Shown piece by piece: positions 36,112 to 44,246 of a DNA stretch of 64,000 nucleotides. Position 1 is the first letter of the stretch; each line of letters starts with the position of its first letter. This DNA is from Mycobacterium gordonae (GTDB lineage Bacteria > Actinomycetota > Actinomycetes > Mycobacteriales > Mycobacteriaceae): contig NZ_LKTM01000179.1 in the NCBI RefSeq assembly GCF_001417955.2, positions 1 to 64,000 on the forward strand, given 5' to 3'. Below the pieces are notes generated by a model that was not told the DNA's origin, ran no database searches, and was given only the letters and a program-made list of their open reading frames with translations. Position numbers and translations under genes: made by a program.

Positions 36112-36906
36112 TCAGTGCGTCACGTCGCCGGCCGACGCCATCGCAGCGCCCACGATTCCGGCGGCGTTCTGCAGGGTTGCCGGCACGACCGGGGTGCGGT
36201 TTTCCAGCAGATGCACCCATTTATCGGCCTTGCGGCTGATACCGCCGCCCGCGATGAACAGGTCGGGCCAGATCGCGTTCTCGATGGCGACCAGCACCCT
36301 GGTCACCTGTTTGGTCCACTTTTCGTAGCTCCATCCGTTTCGTTCTTTCACCGACGAAGCCGCCCGCTGCTCGGCTTCTTTACCGCCGACCTCGAGGTGG
36401 CCGAACTCGGTGTTGGGAATCAGCTTGCCGTTGTGAATGAGCGCCGATCCGATGCCGGTGCCGAAGGTGAGCAGTACGACCAGACCCTCATGGCCTTTGC
36501 CGGCGCCGTAGCGTTCCTCCGCCAGGCCCGCGGCATCGGCGTCGTTGAGGATCGTGACCTCCTGGCCGGAGAGTTCGGCGCTGATGATGTCGCGGGCGTT
36601 GGTCCCGATCCAGGCCTTGTCCACGTTTGCCGCCGTCTGCACGATGCCGTGCGTGACAACGCCCGGGTAGGTGACCCCGAGCGGTCCGGTCCAGCCGAAT
36701 CCGTTGACCACCTCGGCGATGGTCTTGGCGACGGCGTCGGGGGTGGCGGGTTGCGGGGTGAGCAGTTTGATCCGGTCACCGATCAACTGACCGGTGTCCA
36801 GATCGACGATCGCTCCCTTGATGCCGCTGCCGCCTACGTCGATTCCGAATCCTCGGCGCTGCGACGGGGGGCCGCCGGCATCAATCCCAGAGACGGTGCT
36901 GGTCAT
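36112..36906 (-). CDS. ppgK: Polyphosphate glucokinase PpgK
   Basis: A 264-residue ROK-family kinase that phosphorylates glucose using polyphosphate or ATP. Visible are the phosphate-binding GFGIDVGGSGIKGAIVD, the catalytic-base segment TILNDADAAGLAEERYG (Asp), the adenosine-site TFGTGIGSALIHNG, and the EFGHLEVGGKEAEQ substrate loop. It provides glucose-6-phosphate from stored polyphosphate. Start ATG 36906. Located upstream of sigA on one strand, a conserved mycobacterial order, and divergent from suhB (113 bp). Confidence 0.95.
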   Translation of the reverse strand: MTSTVSGIDAGGPPSQRRGFGIDVGGSGIKGAIVDLDTGQLIGDRIKLLTPQPATPDAVAKTIAEVVNGFGWTGPLGVTYPGVVTHGIVQTAANVDKAWIGTNARDIISAELSGQEVTILNDADAAGLAEERYGAGKGHEGLVVLLTFGTGIGSALIHNGKLIPNTEFGHLEVGGKEAEQRAASSVKERNGWSYEKWTKQVTRVLVAIENAIWPDLFIAGGGISRKADKWVHLLENRTPVVPATLQNAAGIVGAAMASAGDVTH

Positions 36907-37019
36907 CGAATCTCCTCGGCGAGACTTGGTGGTTTGCCCACCTTATCGACCCGGTACGCCAAACGGGGTGAGGCGGGTTGCGTCCGTTGAGGAGTCGGCG
37001 CCTGTGGTGCGATAGATCG

Positions 37020-37910
37020 GTGACACGCCCCGACAAACCCGGTGCGGAGCCCGCGCGGCTGCGCGAAGTGGCCGTGACGGTCGCCACCGAGGCCGCCGCG
37101 TTCGTCCGGCGCCGGCGCGGCGAGGTGTTCGGCCCGAGCGCCGAAGTCGACCCCTCCCGCGGCAGCGACGCCGACACGGTGCGCGCCAAGACCACCCCGA
37201 CCGATCCGGTGACGGTGGTCGACATCGATACCGAACAGTTGTTGCGGGACCGGCTGGCCGTACTGCGGCCGGGTGACCCCATCCTCGGTGAGGAGGGTGG
37301 CGGGCCTCGCGATTCGACGGCCGATTCCGCCGGCGCGGTCACCTGGGTGCTCGATCCCATCGACGGCACGGTGAACTTCGTCTACGGCATCCCGGCGTAC
37401 GCGGTGTCGGTCGGCGCTCAGATCAACGGTGTGTCGGTGGCCGGTGCGGTGGCCGACGTCGTTGCCGGGCGGGTGTATTCGGCGGCCAGCGGGCTCGGGG
37501 CGCACGTCACCGACGGGCACGGAACTCGGCAACTCTGGTGCAACAACGTGGATGAGCTGTCAATGGCGTTGCTGGGCACCGGATTCGGATACTCGCCGAC
37601 GCGCCGGGTCCGCCAGGCCGAGTTGGTGGCACGGATGCTGCCGGTGGTCCGCGATGTGCGCCGCATCGGTTCGGCGGCCCTGGACCTGTGCATGGTCGCG
37701 GCCGGGCACTTGGATGCGTATTACGAGCATGGCCTGCAGGTCTGGGATTGCGCGGCGGGCGCGCTGATCGCCGCGGAGGCCGGCGCGCGCGTGCTGCTAC
37801 CGGCCCCGGACGCGGACGGGGCCGGCCTGGTGGTCGCCGCGGCGCCTGGCATCGCCGACGCGCTGCTTGCGGCCCTCGACGATGTCGGGGCGCTCGATCC
37901 GATTCAGTGA
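37020..37910 (+). CDS. suhB: Inositol-1-monophosphatase SuhB
   Basis: A 296-residue Mg2+-dependent phosphatase of the IMPase family. Metal-binding motifs are complete: ILGEEGGGP, WVLDPIDGTVNFVYGIP, and GLQVWDCAAGALIAAEAGA. It yields free inositol for phosphatidylinositol, LAM and mycothiol synthesis. I start at GTG 37020 (VTRPDKPGAEP), matching the mycobacterial SuhB N-terminus. Divergent from ppgK; the convergent cei gene ends 6 bp after it. Confidence 0.94.
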   Translation: MTRPDKPGAEPARLREVAVTVATEAAAFVRRRRGEVFGPSAEVDPSRGSDADTVRAKTTPTDPVTVVDIDTEQLLRDRLAVLRPGDPILGEEGGGPRDSTADSAGAVTWVLDPIDGTVNFVYGIPAYAVSVGAQINGVSVAGAVADVVAGRVYSAASGLGAHVTDGHGTRQLWCNNVDELSMALLGTGFGYSPTRRVRQAELVARMLPVVRDVRRIGSAALDLCMVAAGHLDAYYEHGLQVWDCAAGALIAAEAGARVLLPAPDADGAGLVVAAAPGIADALLAALDDVGALDPIQ

Positions 37911-37916
37911 CTGCGA

Positions 37917-38570
37917 TCAGCAGCTGTTGGCGTGGATCTTCGCCAGCAGCGTGTGATCGGCGGGCTCGCTGGCCCCTGGACGCAGGGTTGCCAGTACGGC
38001 GTCGATGTCGTCGTTGTGCGCCAGGGAGCTGAAGTCGGTACCCAGCGCGAGATCGACGGAGTCGTCACCGCGGCTGTCGTGGAACAGTTCGGTGCACGGC
38101 GCCACCAGCCACAGCGCCGCGGCGGTGGCCTGGCCCGCGGTGCCGAACCGGATCTGCCCCTGACAGTTCAGCCGGGTGCCGGCGTAGATCGGGTCGTTGG
38201 CGGACGTGGGCTGCGCGAAGCCCAAATCCTGTAGCGCACCGGCGATGTCGCCGGCCTGGCCGCCTCGGCCGCTGGCATTGAGAACCCGCACCTTGGTGTC
38301 GCTGAGCTTGGCGGGCGTGACGTCGATCATTTCCGTCCGCGAGACCTGCTCGCCGAGCTTGGCGGGCGTTTCGGTCCCGGCCGCCTGTGGGGGAGGGTTG
38401 CACACCGCGACCTCGCGGACGTCCGCCGGCCGGGTCAAGGCGACGGTCCACACCACACCGGTCACCACCACGAGGAAAATGACGACGATGATGGCGGGGC
38501 GGGGATTGCGTCGCCGGAAGGGCCGACCGTGCTTGTCGAAGGCGGTACCCTCGGTGATGTGTGCAACCAC
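37917..38570 (-). CDS. cei: Envelope integrity protein Cei (LytR_C domain)
   Basis: A 217-residue protein with a short cytoplasmic N-terminus (AFDKHGRPFRRRNPRP) and one transmembrane helix at about 26-45 (IIVVIFLVVVTGVVWTVAL). The extracytoplasmic LytR_C domain contains KVRVLNASGRGGQAGDIAGAL. Two Cys near VCNPP and LNCQGQ may pair. The M. tuberculosis homologue (Rv2700, Cei) is needed for cell envelope integrity and virulence. LytR_C domains otherwise accompany LCP wall-ligase enzymes, but here the catalytic LCP domain is absent, suggesting an accessory role. GTG 38570. Confidence 0.92.
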   Translation of the reverse strand: MVAHITEGTAFDKHGRPFRRRNPRPAIIVVIFLVVVTGVVWTVALTRPADVREVAVCNPPPQAAGTETPAKLGEQVSRTEMIDVTPAKLSDTKVRVLNASGRGGQAGDIAGALQDLGFAQPTSANDPIYAGTRLNCQGQIRFGTAGQATAAALWLVAPCTELFHDSRGDDSVDLALGTDFSSLAHNDDIDAVLATLRPGASEPADHTLLAKIHANSC

Positions 38571-38761
38571 ACATGCACTCTAATCGCACCGTAATCGCAC
38601 CGTTTAAGGCCAAGTACAAGGGCCATTCCATCGGTGTGACGCAAATCACATCCAATCCACCCGCATTACGGGCACGAATAGTTTGGTGCAAGCGTTCGAC
38701 GCTGGTACAAAGCGTTCCTTGAGCTTATGAGGGCCCTGAGGGGATAAGGACGGGGAAGAAG

Positions 38762-39064
38762 ATGCCTACCGACTACGACGCTCCGCGGCGTACCGAGACC
38801 GACGACGTCTCAGAAGATTCGCTGGAGGAGCTCAAAGCACGACGGAACGAGGCGGCGTCAGCCGTGGTCGACGTCGACGAGTCCGAGTCCGCCGAGAATT
38901 TCGAACTGCCTGGCGCCGACCTCTCGGGTGAAGAACTGTCGGTGCGCGTGGTTCCGAAGCAGGCCGACGAATTCACCTGCTCGAGTTGCTTTTTGGTGCA
39001 ACATCGCAGCCGGCTGGCCAGCGAGAAGAACGGCGTGATGATCTGTACCGACTGCGCGGCCTGA
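38762..39064 (+). CDS. DUF4193 zinc-ribbon protein (Rv2699c homologue)
   Basis: A 100-residue protein starting MPTDYDAPRRTETDDV, with an acidic helical middle and the C-terminal core FTCSSCFLVQHRSRLASEK...MICTDCAA. The paired Cys-x2-Cys motifs indicate zinc binding. DUF4193 is among the most conserved small proteins of actinobacteria and is thought to be essential in M. tuberculosis. It resembles RNA-polymerase-associated small proteins in size and charge but has no proven role. ATG 38762 follows GGGGAAGAAG. Convergent with the DUF3093 gene. Confidence 0.9.
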   Translation: MPTDYDAPRRTETDDVSEDSLEELKARRNEAASAVVDVDESESAENFELPGADLSGEELSVRVVPKQADEFTCSSCFLVQHRSRLASEKNGVMICTDCAA

Positions 39065-39079
39065 CCGCCGCGCTCTCAG

Positions 39080-39556
39080 TCAGCTTCGAAGCGCCGACAG
39101 CACTCGCTCCGGGTGCCGGCAGCTTACGAGCCAGTACGGCGTCGGGTCATCGGGATCATCGAGCACCAGCAACACCATCGGGCCGACCCAGGCCCGATGC
39201 AGGACGTAGGCCGCCGGGTCGAGCTGGCGGCCTAATGCCGCCGACTTCGCCGCACGCCCTATCTCCGCGGACCGGGAGACCACTGTGACCGGTAGATGCG
39301 CGTCACCGGCCCACAGTTCGACACCGCCGTCATCGGCGGTGACCCGTACCTCGACGCGGCCCAGCCACAGCAACACGGCGGTTGCGACCGCGAACAGGAC
39401 TGCGAACGGAAGCCAACCAGGTAGCGAGCGGATGCCCAGGTCGACCTCGTACGCGATGACTGCGGCAAGCACGAAACCCAGCGGCCACCACCACCAGGGC
39501 ACCCACAGCCGTTCGCGATATCGCACGCTTTGCGGCGCGATGCGCGTATCGGACAC
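39080..39556 (-). CDS. DUF3093 membrane protein (Rv2698 homologue)
   Basis: A 158-residue protein with two transmembrane helices near residues 19-36 and 48-66 ([35 protein letters not shown]). A C-terminal cytoplasmic beta-rich domain contains [23 protein letters not shown] and [16 protein letters not shown]. This is the DUF3093 layout. Start GTG 39556 ([13 protein letters not shown]). It is divergent from dut with 25 bp between starts, so their promoters must overlap. Function unknown; the pairing with dut is conserved. Confidence 0.86.
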   Translation of the reverse strand: MSDTRIAPQSVRYRERLWVPWWWWPLGFVLAAVIAYEVDLGIRSLPGWLPFAVLFAVATAVLLWLGRVEVRVTADDGGVELWAGDAHLPVTVVSRSAEIGRAAKSAALGRQLDPAAYVLHRAWVGPMVLLVLDDPDDPTPYWLVSCRHPERVLSALRS

Positions 39557-39581
39557 GCGGTCAAGGGTAGTCTGTGCCCCC

Positions 39582-40046
39582 GTGTCGACCAGTCTGGCCA
39601 TCGTTCGTCTCGACCCCGGCCTTCCGATGCCCAGCCGGGCTCACGACGGCGACGCGGGCGTCGACCTTTTCAGCGCCGAAGACGTCGAACTCGCGCCTGG
39701 CCAGCGGGCTCTGGTGCCGACCGGCATCGCGATCGCCGTCCCGTTCGGCATGGTCGGGTTGATACACCCGCGTTCCGGACTGGCCTCGCGGGTAGGGCTG
39801 TCGATCGTCAACAGTCCCGGCACTATCGACGCAGGCTATCGTGGCGAAATCAAGGTCGCGCTGATCAACCTCGACCCCACCACCCCGATCGTGGTGCACC
39901 GCGGCGACCGCATCGCCCAACTGTTGGTGCAGCGGGTGGAACTGGTCGAATTGATGGAGGTTTCGTCGTTCGATGAGGCCGGGCTCGCCGAAACGTCCCG
40001 TGGCGAGGGTGGTCACGGTTCCTCCGGCGGGCACGCGAGTCTGTGA
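39582..40046 (+). CDS. dut: Deoxyuridine triphosphatase Dut
   Basis: A 154-residue trimeric dUTPase that hydrolyses dUTP to dUMP, preventing uracil incorporation and supplying dTMP synthesis. All five motifs are present: [45 protein letters not shown] with catalytic Asp, [10 protein letters not shown], and the C-terminal [15 protein letters not shown] arm. The GTG at 39582 ([12 protein letters not shown]) is the conserved start. Followed by the DUF3710 gene after 45 bp on the same strand. Confidence 0.97.
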   Translation: MSTSLAIVRLDPGLPMPSRAHDGDAGVDLFSAEDVELAPGQRALVPTGIAIAVPFGMVGLIHPRSGLASRVGLSIVNSPGTIDAGYRGEIKVALINLDPTTPIVVHRGDRIAQLLVQRVELVELMEVSSFDEAGLAETSRGEGGHGSSGGHASL

Positions 40047-40091
40047 GCGCTGAGGACGAGGCGATGAGGGCGATGAGAAGGAGCTGCGCTG

Positions 40092-40868
40092 ATGCCAGCA
40101 TTCGGTAGACGCACACGCAAGGACGACAGCGCTTCGCAGCAGCGGCCGACCGATCCACCCGTCGAAGAAGGTGTGGGGGACGGCCCCGCCGACGGCGACG
40201 AGTCGCTCGAGGGTCCGTTCGACATCGAGGACTTCGACGATCCGGCGGACGCCGAAGTGGCCCGGCTCGATCTGGGCTCGGTCCTGATTCCCATGCCGGC
40301 GGCGGGCCAGGTGCAGGTCGAGCTGACCGAGACCGGAGTGCCCAGCGCGGTGTGGGTCGTCACGCCCAACGGACGGTTCACCATCGCTGCCTACGCCGCC
40401 CCCAAGACGGCGGGCCTGTGGCGTGAGGTGGCCGGTGAGCTCGCCGACTCGTTGCGGAAAGACTCGGCCACGGTCTCCATCAAGGACGGGCCCTGGGGCC
40501 GGGAAGTCGTGGGCAGTGCATCCGGTGTGGTGCGCTTCATCGGAGTCGACGGCTACCGCTGGATGATCCGCTGTGTGGTCAACGGACCGCACGAGACCGT
40601 CGAGGCCCTGACCGACGAGGCGCGCGAGGCCTTGGCGGACACGGTGGTTCGGCGTGGCGACACCCCGCTGCCGGTACGCACTCCGCTGCCGGTGCAGCTG
40701 CCCGAGCCGATGCTGCAGCAGCTGCGTGAGGCCGCGGCCGCGCAACAGGGCGCCGAGCAGACCCCCGAGCAGGCCCAGGCGCAACCCCCGTCGGACGAGC
40801 CGGCCGCGCGCCGCAGCACCGAAGGCTCGGCGATGCAGCAGTTGCGCAGCACCTCAACCGGCGGTTAG
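40092..40868 (+). CDS. DUF3710 protein (Rv2696c homologue)
   Basis: A 258-residue protein with an N-terminal basic then acidic low-complexity region. The DUF3710 core follows: ARLDLGSVLIPMPAAGQVQVE, LWREVAGELADSLRKDSA, and WGREVVGSASGVVRFIGVDG. The C-terminus is a Gln/Ala/Pro-rich tail. No catalytic motif is apparent. It probably shares the dut transcript, and the association of DUF3710 with dut and the OB-fold protein is conserved across actinobacteria, hinting at nucleotide or DNA metabolism. ATG 40092. It overlaps the convergent Rv2695-like gene by four bases. Confidence 0.87.
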   Translation: MPAFGRRTRKDDSASQQRPTDPPVEEGVGDGPADGDESLEGPFDIEDFDDPADAEVARLDLGSVLIPMPAAGQVQVELTETGVPSAVWVVTPNGRFTIAAYAAPKTAGLWREVAGELADSLRKDSATVSIKDGPWGREVVGSASGVVRFIGVDGYRWMIRCVVNGPHETVEALTDEAREALADTVVRRGDTPLPVRTPLPVQLPEPMLQQLREAAAAQQGAEQTPEQAQAQPPSDEPAARRSTEGSAMQQLRSTSTGG

Positions 40869-41566
40869 CCGGCGGCGTCCAGCGCTTCCAGGCAGGCTGC
40901 GCCCAAAGCGTCCGGGCGCGCACCGATCTCGTCCAGTGTCACCGTGCGCAGGGCAGCTCTGGGCGCATCGGTCGCCCACTCGACACCGACCTGCAAGGGG
41001 TGGATCGGGTCATCGACCGCGGCCGCCACGCCCAGCGGCGGGACCAGCCGCGTCAGCTCGGTGCGGCTCGGTGCGACGTACGCGGCGGCCTGTTCCATGG
41101 CATCCGGCAGCAGCGGCCACTGAGCCGCCCAGGACCGGGCCAGCTCGTCGGCGAGCCAGGGCGGGCTGGATGCCCGCATCTGCGCCGTCGTCGCGTCCAG
41201 CCCGTCGCGGCGCAACTGCAAAGCCGTGTAGTGCGCGGCCAGTGCCGCAGGCGCCGAGCCGGGGTCTCCGCTCCAGGCCGGCAGGGCCGCCAGTACGGCC
41301 ACGGTGTGCTGCGGGTGGGCCAGCGCCCACGTCGCGGCGACGGCGGCGCCGATCGACACCCCACCGACCGCGATCGGGCCGGCACGTGCCGCCTCGTCGA
41401 GCGCGGCCACGTAACCGCCGACCAATCGGTGCGGTTGCGGCGCAGGTGTGACCAACACCGCACCGAGTTTGTGCAACGGGGCTGAAAAGGCCCGGTAGAC
41501 GTAGTTTTCGTCGGATCCGGTGCCAGGCAGCAACACCGTTGTGACACCACGCAGATCGACCACCAC
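40865..41566 (-). CDS. Alpha/beta hydrolase-fold protein (Rv2695 homologue)
   Basis: A 233-residue Ala-rich protein with an alpha/beta hydrolase plan. TTVLLPGTGSDENYVYRAF forms the oxyanion area, and AVGGVSIGAAVAATWALA is the nucleophile elbow with Ser in GVSIG. The acid is likely in VAAAVDDPIHPLQ. No His near the C-terminus is obvious, so the catalytic triad may be incomplete. Start is placed at GTG 41566; GTG 41563 and an upstream GTG 41596 are possible. Convergent with DUF3710. Substrate unknown. Confidence 0.75.
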   Translation of the reverse strand: MVVDLRGVTTVLLPGTGSDENYVYRAFSAPLHKLGAVLVTPAPQPHRLVGGYVAALDEAARAGPIAVGGVSIGAAVAATWALAHPQHTVAVLAALPAWSGDPGSAPAALAAHYTALQLRRDGLDATTAQMRASSPPWLADELARSWAAQWPLLPDAMEQAAAYVAPSRTELTRLVPPLGVAAAVDDPIHPLQVGVEWATDAPRAALRTVTLDEIGARPDALGAACLEALDAAG

Positions 41567-41721
41567 CTCCCCATACTGCCCGGTACCGTGAAACACCCGA
41601 AGATCAGTGGTTTCATCCGTGTGGCATCAGGGAACCAACAGGTCTACGGTGACCGTTGGCATGGTGGAATGCTGATTTGAGGCATAGCTTTCTTAACGAC
41701 GTCGAAGTGTCAGGAGTGGCC

Positions 41722-42090
41722 ATGGGGGCCCAAGGGTATCTACGCCGGCTCACCCGTCGGTTGACGGAGGACCCGGAGCAACGCGACGTCGAAGAACTGT
41801 CCGACGAAGTCCTCAATACCGGCGCGCAGCGGGCAATCGACTGCCAGCGCGGCCAGGAGGTCACGATGGTGGGCACGCTGCGCAGTGTCGAGACGAACGG
41901 CAAGGGGTGCTCCGGCGGGGTTCGCGCGGAGTTGTTCGACGGCAGCGACACAGTCACGCTGGTGTGGCTGGGGCAGCGGCGCATCCCCGGCATCGAGTCG
42001 GGACGCACCCTGCGGGTGCGGGGCCGCATGGGCAAGATGGAGAACGGCACCAAGGCCATCTACAACCCCCACTACGAAATCCAGCGGTGA
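41722..42090 (+). CDS. OB-fold nucleic-acid-binding protein (Rv2694c homologue)
   Basis: A 122-residue protein with a short helical start (MGAQGYLRRLTRRLTEDPEQ), then an OB fold: GQEVTMVGTLRSVETNGKG, VRAELFDGSDTVTLVWLGQR, and GRTLRVRGRMGKMENGTKAI. This is the tRNA-anticodon-type OB domain (as in RecG wedge and similar proteins), so single-strand nucleic-acid binding is likely. ATG 41722 follows AGGAG; an in-frame extension from 41656 is rejected. Probably co-transcribed with the DUF3159 gene 33 bp on. Confidence 0.88.
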   Translation: MGAQGYLRRLTRRLTEDPEQRDVEELSDEVLNTGAQRAIDCQRGQEVTMVGTLRSVETNGKGCSGGVRAELFDGSDTVTLVWLGQRRIPGIESGRTLRVRGRMGKMENGTKAIYNPHYEIQR

Positions 42091-42123
42091 CGATTTTCGT
42101 CACCATCGACACCCCGAATTCCC

Positions 42124-42786
42124 GTGAGCGATAACCGTTTCAGTGCCGAGCGCCTGCTGGCGCAGTCCGGTGGCGTGAGCGGGCTGATCTACTCCTCGTT
42201 GCCCGTACTTGTCTTCGTCATCGCATCCAGTGTCGCCGGCCTGCTGGCCGCGATCGGGAGCGCGTTGGCCGCGGCGGCCCTGGTTCTGCTCTGGCGGCTG
42301 TTCCGCCGGGACTCCTTGCAGCCGGCGCTGTCCGGGTTCTTCGGTGTCGCGGTGTGCGCGCTGATCGCCTACCTGGTCGGTCAGTCCAAGGGCTATTTCC
42401 TGCTGGGCATCTGGATGTCGTTGTTCTGGGCCGTGGTGTTCGCCGCCTCGATCGTGATCCGTCGCCCGGTGGTCGGCTATCTGTGGAGCTGGGCCAGCGG
42501 TCGCGACAACGGGTGGCGCGCGGTGCCGCGGGCCGTCTACGCGTTCGACATCGCGACGACGTGCTGGACCGTGGTGTTCGTCGCCCGTTTCGGCGTCCAG
42601 GGGCATCTCTACGAGCTCGGCAAGACCGGCTGGCTGGGCGTGACCCGGATCGCGATGGGATGGCCCCTGACCGCGCTGGCCGCCCTGGTGACCTACGGGG
42701 CCATCAAGGCCGTGCTGCGGGCCCTGCCCGCGGTGGAGAGCCCAGTGGTGGCGGCCGAGATCGACGGCGAGGCAGTACGCGACTAG
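42124..42786 (+). CDS. DUF3159 membrane protein (Rv2693c homologue)
   Basis: A 220-residue membrane protein with about six hydrophobic helices. DUF3159 phrases seen are AERLLAQSGGVSGLIYSSLPV at the start, SGFFGVAVCALIAYLVGQSKGYFLLG, and VGYLWSWASGRDNGWRAVPRA. It is predicted to be an integral protein related to intracellular-septation-like proteins; no activity is assigned. GTG 42124. Its last four bases overlap the end of the convergent ceoC. Confidence 0.86.
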   Translation: MSDNRFSAERLLAQSGGVSGLIYSSLPVLVFVIASSVAGLLAAIGSALAAAALVLLWRLFRRDSLQPALSGFFGVAVCALIAYLVGQSKGYFLLGIWMSLFWAVVFAASIVIRRPVVGYLWSWASGRDNGWRAVPRAVYAFDIATTCWTVVFVARFGVQGHLYELGKTGWLGVTRIAMGWPLTALAALVTYGAIKAVLRALPAVESPVVAAEIDGEAVRD

Positions 42787-43445
42787 CTGGTCGGCAGCAG
42801 CAGCCGGCGCAGTTCCTCTTCGGCCTCGGTGACCGCGACGAACAGCAACTCGTCGCCGCCTTCGAGCGGTTCGTCGCCCTCCGGGACGATCACCCGCGGA
42901 CCCCGCAGGATGGTCACCAGCGACACATCGCGCGGCAACTGCAGTTTGCGTACCGGCTTGCCGCCCCAGGGCGTGTCGTCGGGCAGGGTGATCTCGACCA
43001 GGTTGGCCTGACCCTTGCGGAACTCCATCAGCCGCACCAGGTCGCCCACGGCCACGGCTTCCTCGATCAGCGAGGCCAGCATGCGCGGTGTGGACACCGC
43101 CACGTCGACCCCCCATGCGTCGGTGAACAACCACTCGTTGCGGGGGTCATTGACCCGGGCCACCACCCGCGGCACCGCGAACTCCGTCTTGGCCAGCAGG
43201 CTGAGCACCACGTTCACCTTGTCGTCGCCGGTCGCCGCGACCACGACGTCGAAATCCTCGAGGTGCATGTGTTCGAGCAGGCTCAACTCGCAGGCATCGC
43301 CCAACAGCCAGTGCGCCGCGGGGATGGCGTCGGTGTCGACGTGGTCGGCGTTGCGCTCGATCAGGGTGACGTCGTGCTTGTTGGCGACGAGCTCCCGGGT
43401 GACCGAGCGCCCGACCGCGCCCGCGCCGGCGACAGCTACCTTCAT
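42783..43445 (-). CDS. ceoC: TrkA-type potassium channel regulatory subunit CeoC
   Basis: A 220-residue RCK protein. The N-terminal Rossmann fold has VAVAGAGAVGRSVTRELVAN for NAD(H), and TLIERNADHVDTDAIP contains the acidic residue that binds the adenosine ribose. The C-terminal RCK_C domain starts near residue 135 (GQANLVEITLPDDTPWGG). Such subunits gate K+ uptake channels in response to nucleotides. ATG 43445 lies inside the end of ceoB (four-base overlap), so the two are coupled and probably form a hetero-oligomer. Orthologue of Rv2692. Confidence 0.93.
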   Translation of the reverse strand: MKVAVAGAGAVGRSVTRELVANKHDVTLIERNADHVDTDAIPAAHWLLGDACELSLLEHMHLEDFDVVVAATGDDKVNVVLSLLAKTEFAVPRVVARVNDPRNEWLFTDAWGVDVAVSTPRMLASLIEEAVAVGDLVRLMEFRKGQANLVEITLPDDTPWGGKPVRKLQLPRDVSLVTILRGPRVIVPEGDEPLEGGDELLFVAVTEAEEELRRLLLPTS

Positions 43446-44113
43446 TTGTCCAAGTCCTCGCTCGGCGGCAGCGCCGCGATGGCCACAGCTTCAGCGGCGC
43501 GGCCGGAGATGGCGGCGACATAGACCTGGTCGCCGGCCTGCAGCACGGTCTTGGGTTCGGGCAGGATGCCGGTGCCGAAGCGGATCAGAAACGCCACGCG
43601 CGCGCCGGTGGCCTGCTCCAGATCGGTGGCGCGGTGTCCCACCCAGTCTTCGTGCAGCACCACCTGCGCCACCGCGACGGTGCCCGTCGGATCTCGCCAT
43701 TTGGCCGTCTCGGTCTCCTGCGTCAAGGCATTCAACAGGCGATCGGTGGTCCAGGGCACGGTGGCGATCGTCGGGATGCCCAGGCGTTCGTAGACCTCGG
43801 CGCGCTTGGCGTCATAGATTCGCGCGACCACGCGCCGCACGCCGAAGGTCTCCCGGGCCAGCCGCGCCGAGATGATGTTGGAGTTGTCTCCGGAGGACAC
43901 CGCGGCGAACGCGTCGGCGCCTTCGATGCCGGCCCGCAGCAGCACGTCGCGGTCGAATCCCTGACCGAGCACGCGGTCGCCGTCGAACTCGGGGCTGAGC
44001 CGGTTGAAAGCCGCGCTGTCGCGGTCGATGACCGACACGTCATGGCCGATTCGGTACAGTCCGTCTGCCACCGAAGAACCGACCCGGCCGCACCCCATCA
44101 CAACCACCTTCAC
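43442..44113 (-). CDS. ceoB: TrkA-type potassium channel regulatory subunit CeoB
   Basis: A 223-residue RCK protein with NAD-binding VVVMGCGRVGSSVADGLY and acidic VSVIDRDSAAFNRL in the N-terminal domain. A C-terminal RCK_C domain runs from about residue 140 (WVGHRATDLEQATGARVAFL). It works with CeoC to regulate potassium flux. No membrane TrkH/TrkG partner is encoded nearby; the candidate membrane partner is the KimA-like permease divergently encoded 133 bp away. ATG 44113, with AGGACCTCC-type sequence upstream giving GGAGGTCC on the forward strand. Orthologue of Rv2691. Confidence 0.93.
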   Translation of the reverse strand: MKVVVMGCGRVGSSVADGLYRIGHDVSVIDRDSAAFNRLSPEFDGDRVLGQGFDRDVLLRAGIEGADAFAAVSSGDNSNIISARLARETFGVRRVVARIYDAKRAEVYERLGIPTIATVPWTTDRLLNALTQETETAKWRDPTGTVAVAQVVLHEDWVGHRATDLEQATGARVAFLIRFGTGILPEPKTVLQAGDQVYVAAISGRAAEAVAIAALPPSEDLDK

Positions 44114-44246
44114 TCGGAGGTCCTTTCGGTTGTGTCCTGCGCGTCATTGTGATCGGCAACCTACGCTGGCGGGCCGATTTCGGTCGTGAGAATTCTCGCG
44201 TACGGAACGCTACCGCCAAAGCCGAGTGGGCTTACTCTTGGCTCTC